Source of the DNA: Bacteroidia bacterium
GTDB taxonomy: Bacteria > Bacteroidota > Bacteroidia > J057
Direction of reading: 5' to 3'
Assembly (NCBI GenBank): GCA_041391665.1
Contig: JAWKNO010000003.1
Coordinates: forward strand, 1,178,001-1,242,000
Length of the DNA: 64,000 nucleotides
The position numbers and the translations under genes were made by a program. Under the pieces are notes generated by a model. It had not been told where the DNA came from, searched no databases, and was given only the letters and a program-made list of their open reading frames with translations. Shown piece after piece: positions 35,841 to 45,297 of the stretch. Within the stretch, counting starts at the first letter, position 1; the number at the start of each line of letters is the position of its first letter.

Positions 35841-36911
35841 ATGGAGTTTGTTACGTATTCTCTGATTCTGATTGGTCTCGCACTATTTGTCCTGCTCACC
35901 GCAGCAGCCTATTCCGTATACCTTGAAAGAAAGGTAGCCGCCCTGATTCAGCAGCGGGTAGGGCCCAATCGTGTAGGTCCGTTTGGATTACTTCAGCCAT
36001 TGGCAGATGTTATCAAGCTTATCCTGAAGGAAGACATTGTTCCTGATATTTCAGATAAGCTGGTGCACTTTATCGCGCCGGTAATATCAGTTACGATTGC
36101 ATTGATTACCATGGCGGTGATTCCTTTTGCAAAAGCAGATATTGCAATGACTGAATTCACTCACGGGTTTCTCGTGATTGCCGACGTAAATATTGGGATA
36201 TTATATGTGCTTGCGATAGCCTCCATTGCTGTATATGGTGTAACCCTGGCCGGCTGGTCGTCAAATAGTAAGTATGCATTGTTGGGGGGACTTCGGTCTT
36301 CTGCTCAGATGATTAGCTATGAGCTGGCCATGGGCCTTGCCGTAGTGAGTATTATCCTCCTCACCAATGCACGATATGAAGGCGACCTCGGGTTCTTAAG
36401 GCCTGCCTCCATTGTAGAAGCGCAACGATCTGTCTGGAATATATTTATCAATCCTCTAGGTTTCCTGATTTTTGTTGTTTGTGCATTTGCAGAAGCAAAC
36501 CGGGCACCTTTTGACCTGGTAGAAGCAGAGCAGGAGCTGGTAGGCGGTTTTCATACAGAATATAGCTCCATGAAATTTGCCCTGTTTTTCGTTGCGGAAT
36601 ATATACACGTAATCGTAGCCTCCATGCTGATTACAACCCTCTTCATCGGTGGTTATCTAGGACCATTTGAAGGGTTATTAGGTGTAGCAAACTGGGCACC
36701 TGCAGCACAACTGGGTTGGGGGCTGGCCTGGTTCCTTGCAAAAACTACTTTTTTTGTGTTTGTATTTGTTTGGGTGCGTTGGACATTGCCCCGTTTCAAA
36801 TACAATCAGCTCATGGATATCGGATGGAAAAAGTTCCTTCCGCTGTCCCTCGCCAATCTAATGGTCATTGCAATGGGAACAGCAATCTACGTACTTGCTT
36901 CAGCCGCGTAA
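35841..36911 (+). CDS. nuoH: NADH-quinone oxidoreductase subunit H, orphan copy
   Basis: 356 residues, eight or so membrane helices. The quinone-channel subunit of complex I in the inner membrane. Signature segments: RVGPNRVGPFGLLQPLADVI and CAFAEANRAPFDLVEAEQEL with GGFHTEYSSMKFALFF. It looks intact. The gene has no other nuo gene on either side: a methyltransferase precedes it and clpC follows. A TAAGTTTG box at 35790-35797 may be its own -7 element. So subunit H is encoded away from a main nuo cluster, which must be elsewhere. Confidence 0.97.
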   Translation: MEFVTYSLILIGLALFVLLTAAAYSVYLERKVAALIQQRVGPNRVGPFGLLQPLADVIKLILKEDIVPDISDKLVHFIAPVISVTIALITMAVIPFAKADIAMTEFTHGFLVIADVNIGILYVLAIASIAVYGVTLAGWSSNSKYALLGGLRSSAQMISYELAMGLAVVSIILLTNARYEGDLGFLRPASIVEAQRSVWNIFINPLGFLIFVVCAFAEANRAPFDLVEAEQELVGGFHTEYSSMKFALFFVAEYIHVIVASMLITTLFIGGYLGPFEGLLGVANWAPAAQLGWGLAWFLAKTTFFVFVFVWVRWTLPRFKYNQLMDIGWKKFLPLSLANLMVIAMGTAIYVLASAA

Positions 36912-37041
36912 ATTGTCCGAAACCCGGACACCCTACCTGCGTTTGAAGAAGTAGATCGCTGACATCTTGTCAGCAAACCCATTACTGGCATGAATACGGC
37001 ACTAAGTAGCTGGCGATTGCCTACTTATGTATAAAATTTAT

Positions 37042-39576
37042 ATGGAATCAAATTTCTCAGACAGGGTCAAGGATGTAATATCCTACAGCAGGGAGGAAGC
37101 GATCCGGCTTGGCCACGATTATATAGGTCCTGAGCACTTGTTGCTTGGATTGATACGAGAAGGAGAAGGGCTTGCCATTAAAATATTGGTGAACCTCAGC
37201 GTAGATCTTGCTCAATTAAAACGATCAATCGAAAATGCCGTTAAAGGTAATGTGACCCCGATCAACCTGTCAAATCTACCCCTGACACGTCAGGCTGAAA
37301 AAGTATTAAAAATCACCCGACTGGAAGCCAAATTGCTAAAAAGTGCCGTGATTGGTACAGAACATCTGATCCTCTCTATCCTTAGAGAGGAAAATAATGT
37401 TGCTGCACAAATTCTGGCAAGATTTGGTATTAGTTATGATGTAGTACGCTCCGAACTTGAACACAAGGAGGAGAATCAAACCACAAGAATGTCTGTTTCA
37501 AGCGAACCCCCAGAATCATCAGAAATGAGTACACCCGGAGATCGACCCAGAAAAACAACAAAATCCAAAACTCCTGTTCTAGACAACTTTGGCAGAGACC
37601 TCACCAAAGCCGCTGAAGACAATAAACTGGACCCTATTGTTGGAAGGGAAAATGAAATCGAGCGTGTGGCTCAAATTCTTTCCCGCCGCAAAAAGAATAA
37701 TCCGGTATTGATCGGTGAACCTGGCGTAGGTAAAACTGCTATCGCAGAAGGCCTGGCCCTTCGTATTATTCAAAGGAAAGTCAGCCGTGTTCTCTACAAT
37801 AAGAGAGTAGTAACACTGGATATCGCTTCACTTGTCGCCGGTACCAAATACCGCGGGCAGTTTGAAGAAAGAATGAAAGCTGTAATGGCAGAACTGGAAA
37901 AGTCTCCAGATGTCATTCTCTTCATTGACGAATTACATACGATCGTGGGCGCAGGCGGGGCCTCCGGCTCACTCGATGCTTCCAATATTTTTAAACCTGC
38001 ACTCGCCCGTGGCGAAATCCAATGTATCGGCGCTACCACCCTCGATGAATATCGCCAGTATATTGAAAAAGACGGTGCGCTTGAACGCAGGTTCCAAAAA
38101 GTTATGGTTGAACCCACAAATGTGGAAGAAACCATGATCATCCTCAATAATATCAAGGCCAAATACGAAGATCACCACAACGTAAACTATACACCCGAAG
38201 CGATTGAAGCTTGTGTAAAACTTAGCGACAGGTATATCTCCGACCGGTATTTCCCGGATAAAGCCATCGATGTTCTTGACGAAGCGGGAAGCCGTGTGCA
38301 CATTACCAATATCCACGTTCCTCAAAGCATCCTCGATCTGGAAGCCCGTATCGAAGAAGTCAAAGAGCTGAAAAACAAGGTCGTAAAAAGCCAGAAATAT
38401 GAAGAGGCAGCTCAATTGCGCGATCAGGAAAAACGCCTGCTGGAAGAACTCGAACAGGCAAAAATTGAGTGGGAAGAAGAAACAAAAAATAAACGATATA
38501 CGGTTTCCGAAGATGATGTTGCGGCTGTTGTCTCTATGATGACAGGGGTTCCTGTAACCAAAGTAGCTGCCGGAGAAATTGCCAAACTCAAACTAATGGG
38601 TGAGCAACTCAAAGGGGTCATCATCGGGCAGGATATGGCTATCGACAAACTGGTAAAAGCAATCAAACGCTCTCGCCTTGGCCTGAAAGATCCGATGAAA
38701 CCGATTGGGTCATTTATCTTTCTTGGACAAACCGGTGTCGGTAAAACGGAAATGGCCAAAGTACTCGCAAGATATCTTTTTGACTCAGATGAAGCGCTCA
38801 TCCGTCTGGATATGAGTGAGTATATGGAGAAGTTTACTGTTTCCCGCCTGATTGGAGCGCCTCCCGGATATGTCGGATATGAAGAAGGGGGTCAGCTTAC
38901 AGAACGTGTGAGAAGAAGGCCTTACTCAGTCGTGCTTCTGGATGAAATTGAAAAAGCTCACCCTGATATTTTCAATATTATGCTCCAGGTTCTCGATGAT
39001 GGTATTCTTACAGATGGTCTGGGGCGTCGTGTTGACTTCAAAAACACTGTAATCATCATGACCTCCAACGTAGGGGTCAGGGAACTGAAAAACTTTGGTA
39101 CAGGTGTGGGTTTCAGCACCAAATCCAGAGAAGGGCAGACCAATGATATGATGCGCAGCACCATTGAGGGCGCTATGAAAAAAGTGTTCCGCCCAGAGTT
39201 CCTCAACAGGATCGATGAGGTCATTATCTTTAATGAACTCGATCATGATCATATCATGCACATTATCGAACTGCAGCTTCGCAGCGTTTTCAACCGCATC
39301 GAAGAAAAAGGGTTCTTCATCGAACTTTCGGACGCTGCCAAAAAGTTTATTGCTGAAAAAGGCTTTGATAAGCAGTTTGGGGCCCGCCCGCTTCAGCGCG
39401 CACTGCAGAAATATCTCGAAGATCCAATTGCAGACGAAATCCTTGAAGGTAATGCCAAGGAAGGAGATACGCTGTACGTAGATTATGACGAAGAAAAAGA
39501 GGAAATTACTGTTGGCCCGAAAAAGGCCAAGAAAAGAAAAGATGTAAAACAGGCCTCTGAGGAATCTGAAGAATAG
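37042..39576 (+). CDS. clpC: ATP-dependent Clp protease ATPase subunit ClpC
   Basis: 844 residues from ATG 37042 (MESNFSDRVKDVISYSREE is the family start; an ATG five codons earlier is in frame). It unfolds proteins for ClpP in the cytoplasm. Order: N-domain with two Clp_N repeats (~1-145); a short Ser/Pro linker; first AAA with GEPGVGKTAIAEG and VILFIDELHTIVGAGG; the middle coiled coil with a UVR-like stretch YEEAAQLRDQEKRLLEELEQ. The second AAA has LGQTGVGKTEMAK and VVLLDEIEKAHPD. The tail is acidic. It is followed by a terminator. Confidence 0.97.
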   Translation: MESNFSDRVKDVISYSREEAIRLGHDYIGPEHLLLGLIREGEGLAIKILVNLSVDLAQLKRSIENAVKGNVTPINLSNLPLTRQAEKVLKITRLEAKLLKSAVIGTEHLILSILREENNVAAQILARFGISYDVVRSELEHKEENQTTRMSVSSEPPESSEMSTPGDRPRKTTKSKTPVLDNFGRDLTKAAEDNKLDPIVGRENEIERVAQILSRRKKNNPVLIGEPGVGKTAIAEGLALRIIQRKVSRVLYNKRVVTLDIASLVAGTKYRGQFEERMKAVMAELEKSPDVILFIDELHTIVGAGGASGSLDASNIFKPALARGEIQCIGATTLDEYRQYIEKDGALERRFQKVMVEPTNVEETMIILNNIKAKYEDHHNVNYTPEAIEACVKLSDRYISDRYFPDKAIDVLDEAGSRVHITNIHVPQSILDLEARIEEVKELKNKVVKSQKYEEAAQLRDQEKRLLEELEQAKIEWEEETKNKRYTVSEDDVAAVVSMMTGVPVTKVAAGEIAKLKLMGEQLKGVIIGQDMAIDKLVKAIKRSRLGLKDPMKPIGSFIFLGQTGVGKTEMAKVLARYLFDSDEALIRLDMSEYMEKFTVSRLIGAPPGYVGYEEGGQLTERVRRRPYSVVLLDEIEKAHPDIFNIMLQVLDDGILTDGLGRRVDFKNTVIIMTSNVGVRELKNFGTGVGFSTKSREGQTNDMMRSTIEGAMKKVFRPEFLNRIDEVIIFNELDHDHIMHIIELQLRSVFNRIEEKGFFIELSDAAKKFIAEKGFDKQFGARPLQRALQKYLEDPIADEILEGNAKEGDTLYVDYDEEKEEITVGPKKAKKRKDVKQASEESEE

Positions 39577-39601
39577 TTTCGTATATAGCTTTGCAAAAAC
39601 G

Positions 39602-39640
39602 AACGGAGGTCTGATATATTCGGACCTCCGTTTTTATTTT
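39602..39640 (+). terminator. intrinsic terminator after clpC
   Basis: Stem AACGGAGGTC (39602-39611) pairs perfectly with GACCTCCGTT (39623-39632), an 11-base loop, then TTTATTTT. Ends the clpC transcript; the next gene starts 15 bases further on. Confidence 0.9.
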
Positions 39641-39654
39641 AAAATGAATCTACA

Positions 39655-40020
39655 ATGAAATCTACACTTGTATTAGGTGCTTCTGACAATCCAAACAGAT
39701 ATTCCTATCTCGCAGTCAACCGTCTTATTCAACATGGACATCCCGTACATGGATTTGCAAAAAAAGCAACGGAAGTCTCCGGCGTTCCGGTCAGAAATAA
39801 AAAAGAGGAAATCGATATTCCGAACCTGGATACTATTTCCGTTTACCTTAGTCCTGAAAACCAGCGGGAATACTACGAATGGATACTCGAACTCGCTCCT
39901 AAACGGGTGATTTTTAACCCGGGTGCTGAAAATCCGGAGTTGGAACAAATCCTCAGAAACCATCATATTGAGCCTGTAGAAGCCTGCACGTTGGTCCTGC
40001 TCAGTATCGGTATGTACTAA
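39655..40020 (+). CDS. CoA-binding domain protein
   Basis: 121 residues. A small Rossmann CoA-binding protein (YccU/CoA_binding_2 type): TLVLGASDNPNRYSYLAVNR at the start for nucleotide binding, then GHPVHGFAKKA, NLDTISVYLSPENQREYY and FNPGAENPEL, and the closing EACTLVLLSIGMY. Single domain with no ligase part. The role is not known. It begins right after the clpC terminator, so it should have its own promoter within that short gap or rely on read-through. Confidence 0.9.
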   Translation: MKSTLVLGASDNPNRYSYLAVNRLIQHGHPVHGFAKKATEVSGVPVRNKKEEIDIPNLDTISVYLSPENQREYYEWILELAPKRVIFNPGAENPELEQILRNHHIEPVEACTLVLLSIGMY

Positions 40021-40097
40021 TCAGAGAAATAAATTCGCTCATGCTTGATTGATTCGGTCTATTTCCCTAACTTAAACCATACGTAAATTCATCTCCT

Positions 40098-40496
40098 ATG
40101 ACCTCACATGTCGTTTCTACGGTTACAGAAGGGATTCGGGTAAATGTCAGAACTGCTTATGTACGGGAAGAGTCCTCACCCAAACATCAGTATTTCGTGT
40201 TTGCCTATGAAGTTGAGATCATTAACGAATCCGCATACAGCGTACAACTCCTCTCCCGGGAATGGCTGATTACAGACGGGTTTGGTGAAAAACGAACTGT
40301 AAAAGGTGAAGGGGTGATCGGTAAACAGCCGGTAATCCTGCCGGGAGAAACCTATAAATATGTCAGCGGTTCCCATTTCTATACGGCCATCGGAAGAATG
40401 AGTGGACATTATATCATGGAAAGACAGGTGGACCATTCCTTTATTCAGGTAATGATTCCACCTTTTACGATGATTGTCCCTTTTGTCAATAACTAA
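40098..40496 (+). CDS. apaG: ApaG-like protein
   Basis: 132 residues. The ApaG beta-sandwich: HQYFVFAYEVEIINESAYSV, LLSREWLITDGFGEKRTVKG and GVIGKQPVILPGETYKYVSG, the last being the most conserved. ApaG is linked to Co/Mg ion balance and to diadenosine tetraphosphate metabolism in enterobacteria, and the ApaG domain also binds pyrophosphates (family knowledge). Standard length. Convergent with ytxJ, 3 bases between stops. Confidence 0.95.
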   Translation: MTSHVVSTVTEGIRVNVRTAYVREESSPKHQYFVFAYEVEIINESAYSVQLLSREWLITDGFGEKRTVKGEGVIGKQPVILPGETYKYVSGSHFYTAIGRMSGHYIMERQVDHSFIQVMIPPFTMIVPFVNN

Positions 40497-40499
40497 TTA

Positions 40500-40838
40500 C
40501 TAGCTAGCTGACGAAAGAATTGCTTTAGGATTTATCGCAAAGTGGCTGGAGTTATAGACTGCCTGCCCATCCTTTACAACTATAATTTGCGGAGACTGAT
40601 GCGGCACATTGAGCTCGGCCGCAACACGGTTGGATATCGGTCTGTACCGAAGTAAATCCAAATAATACAGATCTGCAAAATCAGAAAGGGAATCCGTAGA
40701 TTCCATTAATACATGGTGAGCCTGAGCAGAAATGCCGCAGGTCGTACTATGTTTAAAAATAAGCTGAGGTTTGATATAAGAAGCCTCTGAGATCTCAGAT
40801 AACTGAGCCTCATCTTGCAAAAACCGCCAAGAATCCAT
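40500..40838 (-). CDS. ytxJ: bacilliredoxin-like protein YtxJ
   Basis: 112 residues. The YtxJ family, single-Cys thioredoxin-fold proteins that act as monothiol bacilliredoxins. The motif LIFKHSTTCGISAQAHH places the only active-site Cys at 34 (TCGIS). The rest follows the family: DLLRYRPISNRVAAELNVPH and SPQIIVVKDGQAVYNSSH. It removes bacillithiol from modified proteins where bacillithiol is made (family knowledge). A 39-residue lipoprotein gene lies directly upstream, four bases away. Confidence 0.93.
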   Translation of the reverse strand: MDSWRFLQDEAQLSEISEASYIKPQLIFKHSTTCGISAQAHHVLMESTDSLSDFADLYYLDLLRYRPISNRVAAELNVPHQSPQIIVVKDGQAVYNSSHFAINPKAILSSAS

Positions 40839-40842
40839 AATC

Positions 40843-40962
40843 TTATCTGTGATTTCCTACTTTTGTTGCCTGGCAAACTTTACCGTAGGTACAACCGGAT
40901 GCAGTAACTGCAACGGTGAAAAGCAAAAGGAGAGCCATTGCAATTTGCTTTGAACGCTTCAT
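40843..40962 (-). CDS. 39-residue putative lipoprotein
   Basis: A small gene, ATG at 40960-40962 and TAA at 40843-40845. The protein starts MKRSKQIAMALLLLFTVAVT and continues ASGCTYGKVCQATKVGNHR. A hydrophobic signal core is followed by a lipobox-like TASGC, giving a lipid-modified Cys at 24 and a second Cys at 31. Upstream on its strand AAAGAAAG lies a few bases before the ATG. The stop is four bases before the ytxJ start, so the two form a unit. Function unknown. Confidence 0.75.
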   Translation of the reverse strand: MKRSKQIAMALLLLFTVAVTASGCTYGKVCQATKVGNHR

Positions 40963-41039
40963 AATTCTTTCTTTATTAGAGGATTACAGGGGATCAAATT
41001 AGTACAATTGTATCAAAAAATAAAATTTCAACTACATAA

Positions 41040-42287
41040 ATGACCAGGGAAGACTTCTATTTCCTAACATCTGACAAGATTCAGCGCTTAATCGAAGAAA
41101 ATCTCCACAGAGACCCGGTCGAATTTGCATTGAGTTATAGTCAGAACGATTTTTCGGTGGCTTTAGTTTCTCAACAACTAAAATACCTTCGAAAAGCCGA
41201 AACAAAACTTCCCTCATGGTTTCATGCAAGATGTATCATACCGGGTTTAGCGTATGAACAATGCAGTAGTGAAACCACCGCAGCCATGAAAAATTTCCAG
41301 GGTCAACATTGTCTGGATCTCACCTGTGGCCTTGGTGTTGATACTTTCAGCCTTGCAAAAAAATTTGTTTTGGTGACCTCTCTGGAGCCGGATCCTGCTC
41401 TTTTTGAAGTCATTTGCCACAATTTTCAAAAACTGAAAGCTACCAATATCTCTGTACTGAACCAATCTGCAGAAGTTTTCCTTCAAAACTATCAGGGACC
41501 TGTCTTTGACCTGGTGTATGCAGATCCTTCAAGACGCGATGATAGTGGCAACCGCATACACAATCTGCGTGATACGTCTCCCGACATGGTCGCACTTTTC
41601 CCCCTGCTAAAACCTCTTGCCAGAAACATTCTTATCAAACTCTCTCCGCTTTTCGATATAGCTGAAGCATACCGATTGTTTCCGCAAGCAAGTAAGCTTT
41701 GGGTTTTTTCTGTAAATAATGAGTGTAAAGAACTACTGATCGAAATCAATCAGTCCTCCGATTTCACACAACCCACACAGGTTGAGATCGGACTTTTCAG
41801 AGACAAATATCAAAGCAATTTTGTTTTCCCAGCGTCAGAAAACGGACATTTGGAGAGAAATACAGACATTCTGCCCAATTTTATTGCAGAACCTGATGTT
41901 GCTTTCTACAAAGCGAGAAAAGTATCGGCGCTGTTTTCCTTATATTTCCCTCAATGGCAGGGAGCATTAAATTATCCTGATGGATTTTTCCTCTCTGACA
42001 CGGTGAAGGGAGAACATTTTCCCGGAAGAATATTCGAAGTGATTTCCGCACATCCTTATAAACCCCGGCAGATCCAGAAATATCTCAAAAGCCTGCAAAT
42101 CAGCCGAATCAATATTGTGAAAAGACATTTCCCCCAAACAACCAAGGTTATCCGCCAACAACTACATATCCAGGAGGGGGGAGAAGACTTTCTGATCTGC
42201 ACGACCCTGAAGGAAAAAAACTGGTGTTTCCATGCCAAGCGGTACAAAACGAATGAGGGAACCGCTATAAGGTCAATTTCGGAATGA
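41040..42287 (+). CDS. THUMP-like/class I SAM methyltransferase domain protein
   Basis: 415 residues. The class I methyltransferase core shows LDLTCGLGVDTFSLAKKF (motif I), TSLEPDPALFEVICHN and the (D/N)PP-like VYADPSRRDDSGNR, a form seen in RNA cap/rRNA-type methyltransferases. The C-terminal ~110 residues, PYKPRQIQKYLKSLQISRIN and VKRHFPQTTKVIRQQL, are the THUMP-like/PG_1098 ferredoxin-like domain of Bacteroidota. Probably modifies RNA. Its stop is followed within 50 bases by the Rieske oxygenase gene. Confidence 0.88.
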   Translation: MTREDFYFLTSDKIQRLIEENLHRDPVEFALSYSQNDFSVALVSQQLKYLRKAETKLPSWFHARCIIPGLAYEQCSSETTAAMKNFQGQHCLDLTCGLGVDTFSLAKKFVLVTSLEPDPALFEVICHNFQKLKATNISVLNQSAEVFLQNYQGPVFDLVYADPSRRDDSGNRIHNLRDTSPDMVALFPLLKPLARNILIKLSPLFDIAEAYRLFPQASKLWVFSVNNECKELLIEINQSSDFTQPTQVEIGLFRDKYQSNFVFPASENGHLERNTDILPNFIAEPDVAFYKARKVSALFSLYFPQWQGALNYPDGFFLSDTVKGEHFPGRIFEVISAHPYKPRQIQKYLKSLQISRINIVKRHFPQTTKVIRQQLHIQEGGEDFLICTTLKEKNWCFHAKRYKTNEGTAIRSISE

Positions 42288-42338
42288 CTATTGCAGGGAT
42301 TTTCCAAAATCTTTCTTTCGCTGGCAAATCCCGATATT

Positions 42339-43445
42339 ATGAACCTAAAGGACTACTTTATTCATTCTGATATTACCCAGGCACATACCCTTCCCGCAGA
42401 TTTCTACCGAAATCCTAAAGTCTTTGAGTTGGTAAAAGAAGCCATTTTTGCACGAACCTGGCACTGTATCGGTCTGCAGACGGATGTGTACGGGTCCGGA
42501 AGTGTGCAACCTTTTGTACTTATGGAGGGGTATCTCAATGAGCCCTTACTCCTGACCAGAGATGAAGCGGATAAACTTCACTGTCTCTCAAATGTATGCA
42601 CACACAGAGGGAATATTCTGATAGAAGAGGGAGGTACTTGCAATGAAATCAGGTGCAGGTATCATGGGAGAAGATTTGAATTAAACGGAAAATTCAGATC
42701 CATGCCTGAGTTTAAGGAAGCGCGCAATTTCCCTTCGGAGGAAGACCATTTGCCCCAGCTTCCACTCAAAACCCTGGGAGAATTATTGTTTACTGCATTA
42801 AATCCGGCCTATTCATTCGAAGAATGGATGAAACCCATCAAGGATCGGATTGGCTGGATGCCGCTGGAAGATTTTTACCATAGCCCTGATCACTCCAAAA
42901 CTTATACGGTTCAGGCAAACTGGGCTTTATACGTAGACAATTACCTGGAAGGATTTCATATCCCCTTTGTTCATCCCGGGCTTAATGAAAGGCTGAAATA
43001 CAATGAATATTCCTACGAAATTTTTCCCTGGGCCAACCTGCAATTGGGAATAGCGAGGGAGGGAGAAATGACCTTCAATATCCCAATCAATCATCGCGAC
43101 TATGGGAAGCCTGTACACGCCTGGTATTTCTGGTTGTTTCCCAATATCATGCTCAATTTCTACCCATGGGGCCTTTCATTAAATCTGATCCAGCCACTTT
43201 CACCGTTTGAAACACAGATCAGGTTTGAGACATTTATCTGGAAAGATGACCTTTTTGATCTTGCCAGCCAGGACCTGATGCACCTGACAGAGCTGGAAGA
43301 TGAAGCAATCGTCGAAATGGTTCAGCGCGGAGTGCAATCACGCCTGTACCACAAAGGCAGGTTTTCCCCAAAAATGGAAGTCGGCGTACATCATTTTCAC
43401 AAGCTGATCAGTGAAGTACTTACGGGAAAACCTGTGGTAGCCTGA
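42339..43445 (+). CDS. Rieske (2Fe-2S) oxygenase alpha subunit
   Basis: 368 residues from the ATG at 42339; a TTG upstream is in frame but less likely. The Rieske domain holds NVCTHRGNIL and CRYHGRRFELNGKFR (C-x-H ... C-x-x-H). The catalytic domain has the mononuclear iron site: YVDNYLEGFHIPFVHPGLN supplies Asp and two His. The size fits single-subunit aromatic-ring or choline-type oxygenases. No ferredoxin reductase or beta subunit is near, so the reductase must be shared. Substrate unknown. Confidence 0.92.
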   Translation: MNLKDYFIHSDITQAHTLPADFYRNPKVFELVKEAIFARTWHCIGLQTDVYGSGSVQPFVLMEGYLNEPLLLTRDEADKLHCLSNVCTHRGNILIEEGGTCNEIRCRYHGRRFELNGKFRSMPEFKEARNFPSEEDHLPQLPLKTLGELLFTALNPAYSFEEWMKPIKDRIGWMPLEDFYHSPDHSKTYTVQANWALYVDNYLEGFHIPFVHPGLNERLKYNEYSYEIFPWANLQLGIAREGEMTFNIPINHRDYGKPVHAWYFWLFPNIMLNFYPWGLSLNLIQPLSPFETQIRFETFIWKDDLFDLASQDLMHLTELEDEAIVEMVQRGVQSRLYHKGRFSPKMEVGVHHFHKLISEVLTGKPVVA

Positions 43446-43450
43446 CACAA

Positions 43451-45175
43451 TCAACGATTGATCCCACGGGAGGTAAGTGTCGAATTTTTGTACGGTTCGA
43501 TGGGCTGACTCAACCAATGCGAAGTGCGGAATTCCAAAGGCGCAATGAATGGAACATTTTTCCGGAGGCGTTTTTTCAGGGTTTCGTCAAGATTCTCAGC
43601 ATTATGGAAATCCAACGATTCGCCAACTTCAGGCAATACACTTCCAGAATCGGCCAGCAACGTTTTGACAATAACCGCCGCACAGGTACGACTCTCGTTG
43701 TGAAGCCGGTCAACCGCCGTAACGAGATAGGTATAGGTTTTTTCGGAAGAAGCGGTGTTGTCGATAAAATTGGTGGTTTTCACCAGCGCCAAAATTCCGG
43801 TGGCATCGTTCATATTCACCTTTTCATCCTGAGAAAACCGATACACGACATAATAACGCGGCAATTCCTTGTCTTCTGCGCGTTCTGATTGCGGCCAGGT
43901 AAGAATTACTTTCCCCCCTTCTTCCCAGGCTGTGAGTGTAGCCGGAGCCAGGGGAGGGATGCTGTCTTTCCAGGTCATGGCAGGAATCAGAGCAGGAAAG
44001 TGAAAAAAATCATTCTGCAAAGTCTCCTCCACATGAGAAGGGTTACCATTAAAGGAATTAGCGCTATAAAATATACTTCCTTTTACTTCGGGATGGGCAC
44101 TATTCAGCTTCAATTGCAAAATCAACTGGGAAGGATTTTCCCAATAGCGCGACTGGTCATTTTTGACTTTAAACATCGCATGACCGATGTACACATGGCG
44201 GCCAAATGAGTTTTCGGCCCACCAGGGCAATAGTTCGGAATAGGATGCGGAGGGGTGTTCGGTTGCCCAATAGAGTTGCGGCGCGACATAGTCAATCCAA
44301 TGCAGTTTCAGCCACTTGCGCACATCTGCATACAGGGCATCATAGGAAGTTTGGGATACCCGGGTATTTGAACCGGCGGGATCCACAGACTTGTTGCGCC
44401 AAATCCCCAGAGGGCTGATACCAAATTTCACATAAGATTTTTCCTTGCGAATGGCCTCAGACACCTGGCTTACAAAAAGGTCAATATTGTTTCTACGCCA
44501 GGATTCAATATCTGGAAATCCGCCCCCATAGGTTTCAAACGTTTTTTGATCGGGGATTGGCATTCCGTCTTCCTTATAGGGATAAAAATAATCGTCAAAG
44601 TGAATGCCATCCACATCATAGTTTTTGACGACCTCCACGACCACCCGGGTAAGGTAATCCCTTACTGCCGGTTCACCCGGATTAAAAAAAGTTTTCTGGC
44701 CATATTGAAAAAACCATTCAGGCTTTTTATTGACCAGATTGGAGCTGTCAACGCTGCTAAATCGCTGGTGAGATACGGCACGGAAAGGGTTCATCCATGC
44801 GTGAAACTCCATATTGGCTTTATGCGTTTCCTCAACCATAAAAGTGAGCGGATCATAAAAAGGTTCCGGGGCCCTACCCTGTACGCCGGTGATCCATTCA
44901 GACCAGGGCGCAAGCTGGCTTTGATAAAAGGCATCGCCACAGGGCCTGATCTGCACGACCAGGGCATTCATACCATTTTTTTTCTGGCTTTTCAGTATAG
45001 ACAGAAATTCTTCCTGCTGATCTTCGGCAGAAAGTCCACGGGTCGAAGGCCAGTCAATATTGTGGAAAGTGGCAACCCAAACCGCGCGGAACTGCCGCTT
45101 GGGAGGAATATCCGAAGGAGAACAGGCGAGAAAGACAGATGTGGCAAGCGTGAACAATCGCAGCAATTCACCCAC
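43451..45175 (-). CDS. family 10-like glycoside hydrolase lipoprotein (GHL10/DUF187)
   Basis: 574 residues, GTG start. Signal peptide with lipobox VFLACSPS, so it is a lipoprotein. The GHL10 (YngK/DUF187-like) TIM barrel spans ~28-390: FRAVWVATFHNIDWPST, GMNALVVQIRPCGDAFY, VDGIHFDDYFYPY (a conserved Asp-Asp pair), WIDYVAPQLYWATEHP. A fibronectin-type III-like domain follows (PPLAPATLTAW, NFIDNTASSEKTYTYLVTAV). It probably acts on cell-wall or glycan substrates from the outer membrane. Convergent with the Rieske gene with 5 bases between stops. Confidence 0.9.
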   Translation of the reverse strand: MGELLRLFTLATSVFLACSPSDIPPKRQFRAVWVATFHNIDWPSTRGLSAEDQQEEFLSILKSQKKNGMNALVVQIRPCGDAFYQSQLAPWSEWITGVQGRAPEPFYDPLTFMVEETHKANMEFHAWMNPFRAVSHQRFSSVDSSNLVNKKPEWFFQYGQKTFFNPGEPAVRDYLTRVVVEVVKNYDVDGIHFDDYFYPYKEDGMPIPDQKTFETYGGGFPDIESWRRNNIDLFVSQVSEAIRKEKSYVKFGISPLGIWRNKSVDPAGSNTRVSQTSYDALYADVRKWLKLHWIDYVAPQLYWATEHPSASYSELLPWWAENSFGRHVYIGHAMFKVKNDQSRYWENPSQLILQLKLNSAHPEVKGSIFYSANSFNGNPSHVEETLQNDFFHFPALIPAMTWKDSIPPLAPATLTAWEEGGKVILTWPQSERAEDKELPRYYVVYRFSQDEKVNMNDATGILALVKTTNFIDNTASSEKTYTYLVTAVDRLHNESRTCAAVIVKTLLADSGSVLPEVGESLDFHNAENLDETLKKRLRKNVPFIAPLEFRTSHWLSQPIEPYKNSTLTSRGINR

Positions 45176-45222
45176 GGTCAGTAGTATTAAAGTTTTTCCA
45201 AGTGTTAAAGCGAATATGAGCG

Positions 45223-45253
45223 TTTCTAATTTAGGGAATTGGAACTAATTTTG
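45223..45253 (+). promoter_or_regulatory. candidate promoter for thioredoxin-like gene
   Basis: TTTC (45223-45226), 19 bases, TAATTTTG (45246-45253): one mismatch in the -33 TTTG and a full match to the -7 TAnnTTTG. The start codon is 44 bases downstream. By eye only. Confidence 0.45.
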
Positions 45254-45297
45254 TAAATCAATATATCTAAGGTGTCTTATTTGCCGTTTAAATTGTT

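Noticed and set aside
36914..36974. Two small hairpins (TGTCCG/CGGACA and GCTGAC/GTCAGC) between nuoH and clpC as terminator or CIRCE-like site
   Set aside because: No T-tract and no match to the CIRCE sequence; stems of 6 bp are expected by chance in such a stretch.
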